Origin: Methanobacteriota archaeon
GTDB taxonomy: Archaea > Halobacteriota > Methanomicrobia > Methanomicrobiales > Methanoculleaceae
Reading direction: 5' to 3'
NCBI GenBank assembly: GCA_016841385.1
Contig: JAENZF010000002.1
Location: 5,268 to 43,987, forward strand
Length of the DNA stretch: 38,720 nt
Shown: positions 7,727-15,438 of the stretch, piece after piece
Layout of the letters: each line of letters opens with the position of its first letter
Position numbering within the stretch: the stretch's first letter is position 1
The notes under the pieces: generated by a model
Seen by the model: the letters and a program-made list of their open reading frames with translations, nothing else
What the model was told of the DNA's origin: nothing
Database searches by the model: none
Program-made: the position numbers and the translations under genes

Positions 7727-8643
7727 AATTCGGCGTTCGTGAGGAGCGCATCCCGCAGGATGCGCACCTGAGCATCGATACGCGACTGGTCGATGGAGTC
7801 GCGGAGCGCCGCGACCAGCCGGGCCGAGAGGTTCCCATCAAGATAGCATCTCTTTTCACCGCATTCATAGTCCCCGTCCGAGACCTCGTCCCGGGCAAAC
7901 CGGAGGACGGCACGGTCCACCATCGCCGCTTTCTGCGGTTCGATGAGGTCGTGGACGAAGCTCCCGGCCCCCTCGTGAAGCATGCCGAGGTCGGGGTCGA
8001 GGTGGGCACCGATCATTGAGACGCAACAGTTGCCATAAAGCATCGCGTATCCGAGCGAGAACATGGCATTGACGGGGTCGAGGTAAGGGCGGCTCGTCCT
8101 GCGCCGGAACCCGAGTCCCGGCGGAAGTGTGCGGGAGAGGATCTCATAGTACATATCGGTGGTCAGGCGGGAGAGCCTCCGGAGCTCCTCCATGGTGACC
8201 GCGACCGCGAGTTCCTCCCTGGCCTGGTGGAGGAAGTCAAACTCTCCGGCGTAGAAGATATCCTGCCCGGCGCGGTCGTAGAGTTCCTCAAGGAGGAGAA
8301 GCCTCGACTGGAGGCCGGCCGTTGCCAGCGGCTGCGCGAACCGGTGGGGGGCGGCCCGTTCCTGGGCGAGGCGCACCGCCTCGTCCGGCCGGTAGCCGTA
8401 GGGATACAGGTATCCGACGGGCGTGCCGTCGATATCGAAGAAGGTGATGGCAGCACCGGCTTTGAGGAGGTTTGTCACCGCCGAGGTGTGCAGGGTATGG
8501 CCGCCGACGACCAGGAGGTGCTTCACCGCCTGGAGGGGGTAGCGCCGGGTGGCGCTCCCGTGCGCGATGACCAGTTCCTGTGTCGTCGCTTTGATGTGCC
8601 CCCCGTAGCCGAAGACGGGAAGCCAGGGTTCCGTCGCTGTCAT
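7708..8643 (-). CDS. Stand-alone Cas1 homologue, metal site altered
   Basis: A 311-residue Cas1-type protein. The N-terminal beta domain shows HLLVVGGHTLHTSAVTNLL (42-60) and ITFFDIDGTPVGYLYP (66-81). The helical integrase domain shows DPVNAMFSLGYAMLY (189-203), LDPDLGMLH with His223, and HDLIEPQKAAMVDR with Asp232 (231-244). In active Cas1 a metal-binding Glu lies seven residues before the aromatic pair of that helix (usually IEGxAAxxYF); here the aligned stretch is LSRLTTDMYY and Ser158 takes the Glu position. No cas2, cas4, effector gene or CRISPR array is in the window. Stand-alone Cas1 proteins are known in methanogens. I start at the ATG at 8643, preceded by GTGATC, which pairs with the 16S 3' end; the longer frame begins in non-conserved sequence. 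Confidence 0.82.
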   Translation of the reverse strand: MTATEPWLPVFGYGGHIKATTQELVIAHGSATRRYPLQAVKHLLVVGGHTLHTSAVTNLLKAGAAITFFDIDGTPVGYLYPYGYRPDEAVRLAQERAAPHRFAQPLATAGLQSRLLLLEELYDRAGQDIFYAGEFDFLHQAREELAVAVTMEELRRLSRLTTDMYYEILSRTLPPGLGFRRRTSRPYLDPVNAMFSLGYAMLYGNCCVSMIGAHLDPDLGMLHEGAGSFVHDLIEPQKAAMVDRAVLRFARDEVSDGDYECGEKRCYLDGNLSARLVAALRDSIDQSRIDAQVRILRDALLTNAEFHVLYW

Positions 8644-8719
8644 CCGATCACTCTGGAAAGGAGTATTGGGCGGTTTTCGGTGATTAATGCATCGAACCGC
8701 CGGGATACAAAGAGGACGT

Positions 8720-8911
8720 AATGTCACCGGAGGGCAGACCGGACGGCCGAGCGTCTACGCCGTCATCACTCCCGGAAACGCGACCTGCCCTGACGAAGCG
8801 CGGAAGTTTGTAGACTTTGTTCTGGACGCGTTCCGAGAAGGGAGGGCCGGATGGCCCGTCCTGGTGGGACCAGGGGCGGAGGCTGCCACTGTGTGCCGTG
8901 CCACGAAGTGA
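8720..8911 (+). pseudogene. Remnant of molybdate/tungstate-type binding protein (C-terminus)
   Basis: The frame through 8753-8872 encodes SVYAVITPGNATCPDEARKF, then VDFVL and GWPVLVGPG. This closely resembles the end of WtpA/ModA-type substrate-binding proteins, where a VYGITIP-N-A--P-A--FV-FLL strand-helix is followed by GQPPIVPA. Upstream the frame runs into the divergent cas1-like gene and no N-terminal domain or signal peptide is present; downstream it stops at 8909-8911. There seems to be a small deletion between FVL and the GQP-like motif. I read it as a decayed gene fragment. A true 50-75-residue protein cannot be excluded, but no good promoter or Shine-Dalgarno site precedes it. Confidence 0.55.
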
Positions 8912-9085
8912 CAAACCTTTTCCGCACCGCCCGCCCATGTAGAGGTAGAGTATACCCGGCGGTGAGGATTCTGCAGATCACCGGACGGCCGCCGGAAGTA
9001 CCGCAACCGGATAAAGAATGCCGGGCAGTATGCGGCCGAGGATGGAGGTGACCCTCTCCGGCCGGCGAAACACCGATGGGATACT

Positions 9086-10375
9086 ATGTTCTGGAACAGA
9101 GCGATGGAGACGATCCGGCCTGATGACCTCGCGGATCTCCAACTGAAGCGGCTGAAATGGTCATTGCATCAGGCACAGAAAGTAGGGCTATATCAGAGAA
9201 AATTTAAGGAAGCGGGCGTCTCGCCGGACGATATCAGGACGCTTGACGACGTGCAGAAACTCCCCTTCACTCACAAACAGGAACTCCGGGCCGGATACCC
9301 GTTCGGCCTCTTCGCGGTCCCCTTGAAAGAGATCGTCCGGATCCACACCACTTCCGGCACCACCGGCAAACCGACCGTCGTCGGCTACACCCGGCAGGAC
9401 CTGGAGAACTGGTCGGAACTGATAGCGCGGAACATGTCTATGATCGGCCTTGGCGAAGACGACATCTTTCAGAACGCGGTCAATTACGGTCTCTTCACCG
9501 GAGGGCTCGGGTTCCACTACGGCGCCGAGAGGATCGGGATGACCGTGATCCCGAGCGCCACGGGCAACACCCGCCGCCAGATCGAGATGATCGAGGACTT
9601 CGGGGTGACCGCCATCCACTGCACGCCAAGTTACGCCCTCCACATCGCCGAGGTGGCCGAGTCGATGGGAAAGACACTGGACTCCCTCAAGACCGGGATA
9701 TTCGGGGCCGAACCCTGGTCGGAGAGCATGCGGACAGAGCTCGAGCGGCGTCTCGGCGTGAAGGCCTACGACAGTTACGGGCTCTCGGAGATGTACGGCC
9801 CGGGTGTGGCGTTCGAGTGCCCGGAATGCAACGGCCTCCACCTCTGGCACGACTGCTACCTTGCAGAGATCATCGATCCCGAGACGGGCGAGCGGCTCGC
9901 TCCCGGGGAGCGGGGCGAACTCGTCATCACGCCGCTCGTCAAAGAGGCCCTGCCGCTCGTCCGCTACCGCACCGGCGACGTGACCCGGCTGATGGATGAC
10001 GGGTGCGTCTGCGGGCGCGGACAGAAGATCGAGCGGATCACGGGCCGTAGCGACGATATGCTGGTCATCAGGGGGATCAACGTCTTCCCGTCCCAGATCG
10101 AGCACGTGCTGAGGGCCCTCCCGGAGGTCGGGGAGCAGTTCATCGTATATATCGATCGCGTCAAACATCTTGATGAGATGACTATCGAGGTGGAGATGAG
10201 CAGAGCGGGTTTCTCCGGCGAACTGCAGGAGCTAGCCCGTATGCAGAAGGGAATCGCCGGCGAGCTCCATAACACGCTCGGACTCCGAACCGCGGTAAAA
10301 CTGGTGGAACAGGGGTCGCTGCCCCGGTTCGAGGGGAAGGCGAAACGGGTCATCGACCGGCGGGGGGCGATCTGA
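9086..10375 (+). CDS. paaK: Phenylacetate-CoA ligase family protein (copy 1)
   Basis: A 429-residue AMP-forming arylacetate:CoA ligase (PaaK family). It would activate phenylacetate or another aryl acid with ATP and CoA. Visible motifs are the ATP loop TTSGTTGKPTVVGYT near 90-105, FGAEPWSESMR, YDSYGLSEMYGPG, then RYRTGD and TGRSDDMLVIRGINVFPSQIE before the small C-terminal lid domain. Length and order match the family. In methanogens such ligases work with indolepyruvate ferredoxin oxidoreductase to salvage aryl acids into aromatic amino acids; no ior genes are in this window, so this role is inferred. It overlaps the second paaK by 1 nt. The start is the first good family match, after GATGGGATACT. 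Confidence 0.9.
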   Translation: MFWNRAMETIRPDDLADLQLKRLKWSLHQAQKVGLYQRKFKEAGVSPDDIRTLDDVQKLPFTHKQELRAGYPFGLFAVPLKEIVRIHTTSGTTGKPTVVGYTRQDLENWSELIARNMSMIGLGEDDIFQNAVNYGLFTGGLGFHYGAERIGMTVIPSATGNTRRQIEMIEDFGVTAIHCTPSYALHIAEVAESMGKTLDSLKTGIFGAEPWSESMRTELERRLGVKAYDSYGLSEMYGPGVAFECPECNGLHLWHDCYLAEIIDPETGERLAPGERGELVITPLVKEALPLVRYRTGDVTRLMDDGCVCGRGQKIERITGRSDDMLVIRGINVFPSQIEHVLRALPEVGEQFIVYIDRVKHLDEMTIEVEMSRAGFSGELQELARMQKGIAGELHNTLGLRTAVKLVEQGSLPRFEGKAKRVIDRRGAI

Positions 10376-11676
10376 TGGCGCCCTGGAACCCGCGGATGGA
10401 GGAGATCACGCCCGAGGAACTGCGGCGGCTCCAGTTTAAACTCGCCAAGTCCCTGGTGTACCGGCTCTACAGCTTCAACGACTTCTACCGACGCCGGATG
10501 AAGGAGCAGCAGGTTCACCCCGACGATATCAGGACGCTTGAGGATGTCGCGAAACTCCCGTTCATGTACAAGGCGGACCTGCGGGACGGCTACCCGGACA
10601 GGATCTTCTCCGCCGAACAGAATGAACTGGTCAGGTACCATGTCTCCTCCGGAACAACCGGGAAGCCGACGGTCGTTGGCTATACAGAGCGCGATATCGA
10701 GAACTGGAGCGAGTCCCTGGCACGGGGGTTCTCCTCCTGCGGCCTCGGGCGGGGGGATGTGATCCAGGTGAGTTACGGCTACGGCCTCTTCACCGGCGGC
10801 CTCGGTGCCCACTACGGTGCCGAGCGCGTCGGCGCAACCGTCCTCCCGACGAGCGTCGGGAACACCGAGCGGCAGGTCGAGCTCATGCAGGACCTCCACG
10901 TCACCGCCATCGCCTGCACCCCCTCCTACCTCCTCCACATGGGGGAGGTGGCGGAGAAGATGGGAGTCTCGATCAAGAACGATACCGACCTTCGCATCGG
11001 CTTCCTCGGCGCCGAACCCTGGTCGGAGCAGATGCGAACCCGGATAGAGGACTGGCTCGGGATCCGTGCCTATGACATCTACGGCACGAGCGAACTCTCC
11101 GGCCCGATGTTCACCGAGTGCACCGAGCAGCAGGGGATCCACGTCTGGGGGGATCTCGCGCTCGTGGAGATCGTAGACCCCGCGACCGGTGAGGTGCTCC
11201 AGCCCGGGGAACAGGGCGAACTGACCATCACCATGCTGCAGAAAGAGGCCCTCCCCATGGTCCGGTACAGGATCGGGGACCTCACCGCCCTCGACGAGAG
11301 TGCCTGCGCCTGCGGCCGGACCCATCCACGCATCGGCCGGATCCAGGGAAGGGTGGACGATATGCTGATCATCCGCGGCATCAACGTCTTCCCGTCGCAG
11401 GTGGAGCATGCGCTGCTCGAGATTCCGGAGGTCGGCAGGCACTTCCAGATCGTCGTCGACCGGAAGGGCGCGCTTGATGCCATGCTCGTGCGGGTAGAGG
11501 TGAGCGAGGAGGCGTTCTCCGACAAGATCACCGACCTGATGCTGATCAGGAAGATGGTGGAGCACCGCCTGCGGGGTTCCCTGAACGTGAGCGTGGATGT
11601 GGAACTGGTCGAACCGGGCTCCCTGCCGCGGTTTGAAGGCAAGTCGAAGAAGGTCGTTGACAGGAGGTCATTATAA
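10375..11676 (+). CDS. paaK: Phenylacetate-CoA ligase family protein (copy 2)
   Basis: A 433-residue paralogue of the preceding ligase with the same domain order: ATP loop SSGTTGKPTVVGYTE, FLGAEPWSEQMR, YDIYGTSELSGP, RYRIGD and QGRVDDMLIIRGINVFPSQVE. The two copies are clearly homologous throughout but differ around the aryl-binding region (YGYGLFTGGLGAHYGAE here, NYGLFTGGLGFHYGAE in copy 1), so they may prefer different aryl acids. The ATG overlaps the previous stop by one base, and the TAATG junction couples it to the ACT-domain gene. Alternatively both act as aryl-CoA synthetases for different Stickland-type acids. Confidence 0.9.
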   Translation: MAPWNPRMEEITPEELRRLQFKLAKSLVYRLYSFNDFYRRRMKEQQVHPDDIRTLEDVAKLPFMYKADLRDGYPDRIFSAEQNELVRYHVSSGTTGKPTVVGYTERDIENWSESLARGFSSCGLGRGDVIQVSYGYGLFTGGLGAHYGAERVGATVLPTSVGNTERQVELMQDLHVTAIACTPSYLLHMGEVAEKMGVSIKNDTDLRIGFLGAEPWSEQMRTRIEDWLGIRAYDIYGTSELSGPMFTECTEQQGIHVWGDLALVEIVDPATGEVLQPGEQGELTITMLQKEALPMVRYRIGDLTALDESACACGRTHPRIGRIQGRVDDMLIIRGINVFPSQVEHALLEIPEVGRHFQIVVDRKGALDAMLVRVEVSEEAFSDKITDLMLIRKMVEHRLRGSLNVSVDVELVEPGSLPRFEGKSKKVVDRRSL

Positions 11677-12107
11677 TGGAGAAATCGTATATCGTCAAAC
11701 AGATCTCAATCTTTTCGGAGAACCGCCCCGGACGGCTGGCGGCGATCGCCGGTGCGTTGCGGGATGCGGGAATAAACATCTTTGCATTCAGTATCGCCGA
11801 GGCAAACGGATTCGGGGTCGTCCGTGCGCTCGTCGACCGGCCGGAGGACGCCCACCGGACGCTGACCGACCTCGGGTTCCGCGTCTCGTTCACCGATGTC
11901 ATCGGCGTGAAGATGCGTGACGAGCCCGGCGGCCTCTCGGATATTGCGGCTGTCCTCGGTGATGCTGAGATCAACATCGAGTACGCCTACGCGTACTCAG
12001 GGAAGGACGGGGCGGTCCTGATCCTGCGCGTGGACCAGGTCGAGGACGCCGTCCGGCAGATCCTCGGTCGCGGCGGAGAACTCCTCAAAGCGTCTCTCTC
12101 GCGGTAA
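11676..12107 (+). CDS. Two-ACT-domain amino-acid-binding protein
   Basis: A 143-residue protein made of two tandem ACT domains. The first spans about 6-70 (ISIFSENRPGRLAAIAGAL, then DAGINIFAFSIAE) and the second about 72-140 (VIGVKMRDEPGGLSDIAAVL, then DAEINIEYAYAYS). ACT domains bind amino acids as allosteric sensors. Proteins like this commonly accompany paaK/ior genes, which suggests it reports aromatic amino-acid level to the ligases. A strong Shine-Dalgarno site (GGAGGT, 11663-11668) precedes the ATG, and the start overlaps the stop of paaK copy 2 by one base. No DNA-binding domain is present. Confidence 0.88.
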   Translation: MEKSYIVKQISIFSENRPGRLAAIAGALRDAGINIFAFSIAEANGFGVVRALVDRPEDAHRTLTDLGFRVSFTDVIGVKMRDEPGGLSDIAAVLGDAEINIEYAYAYSGKDGAVLILRVDQVEDAVRQILGRGGELLKASLSR

Positions 12108-12115
12108 CTCCGGGT

Positions 12116-12493
12116 TCAGACAGGAGCATGGGGCACTCCCGGGCCCTCGTGCTCTCCGGCGTCACCTTTGCGGAACATGTGAACTCTCCCTGTGACGTGC
12201 CGGATCGGGATGACGAACGCAAGACCCATCCCCGGTTGGTCCAGTTCGGCGGCGGCGACGATCGCCTCGAGCACCGCATCGGTTCGGGCGGCGGCGACGA
12301 CCGTCAGGATGATCTCTTTCTCAGGCTCGATGGCGATCCCAAGAAGGGTCTTCGTCTCATGAATACCGGTTCCGCGGCCGAGGAGGATAGTCCCTCCCTC
12401 GGCCCCGGCGCCGCGGGCCGCCGCGAGCACCGGCTCGGACCAGCCCCGTTTTACAATCGTGACAATCAGTTCGTTATCATAATCACTACTCAC
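12116..12493 (-). CDS. PII-like regulatory protein beside DUF1538 pair
   Basis: A 125-residue protein with a PII-like ferredoxin fold: strand ELIVTIVKRG, helix to about 30, a T-loop-like segment GGTILLGRGTGIHETKTLLG, then EKEIILTVV and a C-terminal QPGMGLAFVIPI strand. It is clearly different from the true GlnK at 16471. The ATG overlaps the stop of the upstream DUF1538 gene by 4 nt, so it is translated with that membrane pair, and it is likely to gate or sense for it as GlnK does for AmtB. Its ligand is unknown. The last 20 or so residues (KGDAGEHEGPGVP) look like a disordered tail. Confidence 0.8.
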   Translation of the reverse strand: MSSDYDNELIVTIVKRGWSEPVLAAARGAGAEGGTILLGRGTGIHETKTLLGIAIEPEKEIILTVVAAARTDAVLEAIVAAAELDQPGMGLAFVIPIRHVTGRVHMFRKGDAGEHEGPGVPHAPV

Positions 12494-13212
12494 GAATCTT
12501 CACCTCGTGTTCTCCGGTACAGGATGCCGAGCATCAGCACCGAGAGGATGGGTGCAAGCGCTATCAGCGCAATCAGCCCGAAACCGTCCACGACGGGGTT
12601 GCGGCCCTCGATCCCCGCCGCAACCCCGACGGCAAGGGAGAGGAGGAAGGTGACCGCCATCGGGCCGGTGGCGACACCCCCTGAGTCGAACGCGATCCCG
12701 ACAAACCCCCCGTCCGAGAAGCGGAGAAGGATGAGGGCAAGGAGGTAGCCGGGGATAAGGAAGTACAGCAGCGGGATCCCGTAGACGAGACGGGCCATGC
12801 CGAACGCTACGGAGACGGCGACACCAAGGGAGAGGCTGTAGAGGATCAGGGAATCCCCGATGGAACCGCCCGACGACTCCTCGACCTGGTAGCAGAGAAT
12901 CCGGACGGCAGGCTCCGCGTAGGTGGCAAGAAACCCCAGGAAAAACCCCAACGGAATAAGCAGCCACCGCTGATCGAACGCGACGAGGCCCTCCCCGATC
13001 TCCCGGCCCGCCGGGAGGAACGCGACATTGACGCCCTGGAGAAAGAGGACCATGCCGAGGAACGCGAACAGGATGCCTCTGGCCAGGTTCACGACGTAGA
13101 CCCGGGGAAGTTTCAGGTAGAAGAACTGGAACACCAGAAAGAAGGCAAGCAAGGGGAGAAGCGCCCGTGCGACCTCGAGGATGATCCGGTCCACACCGTC
13201 AAGGAGCGCCAC
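12490..13212 (-). CDS. DUF1538 membrane protein (second of pair)
   Basis: A 240-residue polytopic membrane protein with about six or seven hydrophobic segments. It carries the two DUF1538 signatures FLATYAEPAVRIL (about 94-106) and FDSGGVATGPMAVTFLLSLA followed by VDGFGLIALIALAPIL. The family is assumed to be a transporter or channel; no substrate is established to my knowledge. It begins with GTG 5 nt after the stop of its paralogue, with only weak Shine-Dalgarno complementarity, suggesting coupling. In many bacteria the two halves are one longer protein; here they are separate and probably form a heterodimer. Confidence 0.82.
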   Translation of the reverse strand: MALLDGVDRIILEVARALLPLLAFFLVFQFFYLKLPRVYVVNLARGILFAFLGMVLFLQGVNVAFLPAGREIGEGLVAFDQRWLLIPLGFFLGFLATYAEPAVRILCYQVEESSGGSIGDSLILYSLSLGVAVSVAFGMARLVYGIPLLYFLIPGYLLALILLRFSDGGFVGIAFDSGGVATGPMAVTFLLSLAVGVAAGIEGRNPVVDGFGLIALIALAPILSVLMLGILYRRTRGEDS

Positions 13213-13217
13213 CGCAA

Positions 13218-13913
13218 TCAGGAGTAGATCACCCCCATCACCATGACGCCGAGGATGGGACCGATCGAGGCGAGGCCGATCAGCCCGAAGCCGTCAGTGA
13301 GAGCTGAGCGCCCGGCGAGTACCTTACTGACGCCGGTCCCGAGCGCCAGGATGACCGGGACCGTCAGCGGTCCGGTCGTCACGCCGCCTGCATCGAACGC
13401 GACGGCAAGGAAATCCAGGGGTGTAAAAAGTGCAAGGAGGAGGACTGCTCCATATCCGGCTGCAAAGAGATAGGCGATCGGGACGCCGAAGATGATCCGG
13501 AGGACGGCCACGACGGCAAAGAATCCGACGCCGACACCGATAACGATCATCAGGGGTTCCTGCCCGATGCCACCCCCAGAGACGGTATCAACCATGCCTG
13601 AAAGGACGCGGACGTCGGGTTCCGCCACGGTGGCAAGGAACCCGAAGAGGAACACCCCGAGGACGACCAGAGGAAGCGAGCCACGGGCGGGGAGTTCGGA
13701 CCCTATCGCCTCACCGATCGGGAGGAGGCCCGCCTTCACGCCGGAGAGAAAGAGCGCGATCCCGAGAACGACCATTCCGCTCCCGATCAGGAACTGGAGG
13801 AGGGCGGACGGCGAGGTTCCCAGGACGCCGATCTCCAGGGCGACGATGACAAGGATTATGGGGAGGACTGCCCGGAGAACCTCAAAGACCGCCTCCCTGA
13901 TATCCTGCATCAT
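13218..13913 (-). CDS. DUF1538 membrane protein (first of pair)
   Basis: A 231-residue paralogue of the next gene with the same signatures: FGFLATVAEPDVRVL and FDAGGVTTGPLTVPVILALG followed by LTDGFGLIGLASIGPIL. It has about six or seven membrane segments and no signal peptide. Two start codons occur in tandem (ATG ATG at 13913-13908), with GGGAGGAG about 9 nt upstream, which supports this start. It lies 75 nt downstream of the HPS-RraA gene on the same strand, and a TTTATC stretch in that gap (13965-13975) could be its own promoter. Confidence 0.82.
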   Translation of the reverse strand: MMQDIREAVFEVLRAVLPIILVIVALEIGVLGTSPSALLQFLIGSGMVVLGIALFLSGVKAGLLPIGEAIGSELPARGSLPLVVLGVFLFGFLATVAEPDVRVLSGMVDTVSGGGIGQEPLMIVIGVGVGFFAVVAVLRIIFGVPIAYLFAAGYGAVLLLALFTPLDFLAVAFDAGGVTTGPLTVPVILALGTGVSKVLAGRSALTDGFGLIGLASIGPILGVMVMGVIYS

Positions 13914-13988
13914 GTTGCCGCTCCTCCCTGAGTGCCGGGTGTCAGGTACTCTGTCGCAGACGCAGATAAAGACGGTGCCCGCCGCCGG

Positions 13989-15278
13989 TTAGTGCCGCTT
14001 CTCCCATTTCAGGAGTTCCGAGACCTCCGAGAGCGTCCGCCCGCGCCGGATCTCCTCGCGGATCCTCTCTTCGGTTTTTTTCACCTCCATCGCCCGGCGT
14101 GCGACCTCGTAGGCCCGCTCCCGGGGGACCACAACGACGCCGCTCTCGTCGGCGACGATCCAGTCACCCGGCCGCACTTCCTGCCCGCAGCAGGCGATCT
14201 CGGTGTTGATCTCCCCAAGACCCTTGGGATCCCCGGCGTTCGGGACGGTCGCCCGAGCAAAGACCGGAAACCCCATCTCGCGGATATCGTCCACGTCCCG
14301 GACCGCTCCGTCGATCACGACAGCCGCGACTCCCCGGTTCCTCGCGGAGTGGGTGGCGAGTTCCCCCCAGGGTGCGACGTCCGTCCTCCCATCGTTGCTG
14401 ACGACGAGGACATCTCCCGGCCCGGCGACGTCGATCGCCTCGACGGGTTTTGCCCAGTCTCCGGCGATGGTCCTGACCGTCACCGCCCGGCCGACCCCCT
14501 TGACCCGGCCGCAGATGGAGACGATGCCCGCCATAGCCCCCTTCCGGTGCATGGCGTCGGTGACGTTCGGTGCGGAGACCGCTTCGAAGAGGCGGCGGGT
14601 GACAGCGTCCGGGCTCTCCTCCTCCCGCGGCCGGATCTCGGGTCGGTCGATAGCGTCCCTGACCCGCCGCGCCGCCCCGGTCACGTCGGCGGCCTTGATG
14701 ATGTTGCCGCCAACGATGACGATCGAGGCCCCGGCGGCAACCGCCTCAGATGCAGTCTCTGCATCGAGCCCTCCTGCGACGGCGATCGGGATGCTCACCT
14801 CTCCGGCAAGGCGGCGGAGAAGGTCGAGCGACGACCTGCCGATCATCTGCTGGTCGATGCCTACGTGGGCGTTGATGTAGTCGACGCCGAGCGCCGCAAG
14901 TTCACGGGAACGGGAGACGGGGTCCGGGGCGTTGATGAGGTCGGCCATGATCCGGACGCCGTATTTGCGTGCCGAACGAACCGCCTCGGCGATCACGGTG
15001 TCGTCGGCATCGGCGAGGATGCAGACGATACCGGCACCGGACTTCGCCGCCATCTCCACCTCGACGGCCCCGGTGTCGGCTACCTTCATGTCCGCTACGA
15101 TCTCGTGCCCGGGAAAACGCTCCCGGAGCGTCCGCACGGCCTGCATCCCCTCGCTCTTGATCAGGGGCGTCCCGGCCTCAATCCAGTCCGCACCACCACG
15201 GACCGCCTCATCTGCGATCTCTACCGCACGATCGAGCTCGAGGAGATCGAGCGCCACCTGGAGAGTAGGCGTTGCCAT
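13989..15278 (-). CDS. Hexulose-6-phosphate synthase / RraA-like fusion
   Basis: A 429-residue bifunctional protein. Residues 1 to about 210 form an orotidine-decarboxylase-type barrel matching 3-hexulose-6-phosphate synthase: [50 protein letters not shown] and [12 protein letters not shown]. Residues from about 225 on form an RraA/HMG-aldolase-like domain with [28 protein letters not shown] and [10 protein letters not shown]. Archaea lacking the oxidative pentose pathway run HPS in reverse to make ribulose-5-phosphate from fructose-6-phosphate, releasing formaldehyde. The matching isomerase is not in the window. The TATA box lies about 27 nt before the ATG and no Shine-Dalgarno site is seen, so the mRNA is probably leaderless. 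Confidence 0.9.
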   Translation of the reverse strand: MATPTLQVALDLLELDRAVEIADEAVRGGADWIEAGTPLIKSEGMQAVRTLRERFPGHEIVADMKVADTGAVEVEMAAKSGAGIVCILADADDTVIAEAVRSARKYGVRIMADLINAPDPVSRSRELAALGVDYINAHVGIDQQMIGRSSLDLLRRLAGEVSIPIAVAGGLDAETASEAVAAGASIVIVGGNIIKAADVTGAARRVRDAIDRPEIRPREEESPDAVTRRLFEAVSAPNVTDAMHRKGAMAGIVSICGRVKGVGRAVTVRTIAGDWAKPVEAIDVAGPGDVLVVSNDGRTDVAPWGELATHSARNRGVAAVVIDGAVRDVDDIREMGFPVFARATVPNAGDPKGLGEINTEIACCGQEVRPGDWIVADESGVVVVPRERAYEVARRAMEVKKTEERIREEIRRGRTLSEVSELLKWEKRH

Positions 15279-15312
15279 ACTGTACTGTATGGCAAGGATT
15301 ATATTTATGGAG
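15272..15312 (-). promoter_or_regulatory. Leaderless promoter with dyad over the start codon
   Basis: Reading the minus strand, a TATA box (ATAAATATAATCC, 15300-15312) is followed about 25 nt later by the hps-rraA ATG (15278-15276). A perfect 9-bp dyad, TTGCCATAC at 15272-15280 and GTATGGCAA at 15287-15295 with a 6-nt spacer, spans the predicted transcription start and the first codon. This is a good position for a repressor. The dyad is seen directly; its function is inferred. Confidence 0.6.
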
Positions 15313-15323
15313 TGCCGGACCGG

Positions 15324-15408
15324 GGAAACCTATATGAACCGGGATGCTTGAGGTAGCCGGCGCCCACGCCCGTCCCTATCATGCCCCGAAGAAGGGAAGG
15401 CAGGGACG
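15324..15408 (+). promoter_or_regulatory. Promoter and leader stem before the LLM oxidoreductase
   Basis: A BRE/TATA-like GGAAACC-TATATG (15324-15336) points right, giving a start near 15360 and a leader of about 80 nt. The leader contains an inverted repeat CGTCCCT (15371-15377) and AGGGACG (15402-15408) with a 24-nt spacer. Its role is unknown. Confidence 0.4.
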
Positions 15409-15438
15409 GCCATATCGGCGGCACGGATGTGATGACTG

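Noticed and set aside
9964-11565. 533-codon open frame antisense to the paaK genes
   Set aside because: A shadow of two well-supported ligase genes.
13932-15356. 474-codon plus-strand frame over hps-rraA
   Set aside because: Antisense shadow; the minus-strand product matches two known domains end to end.
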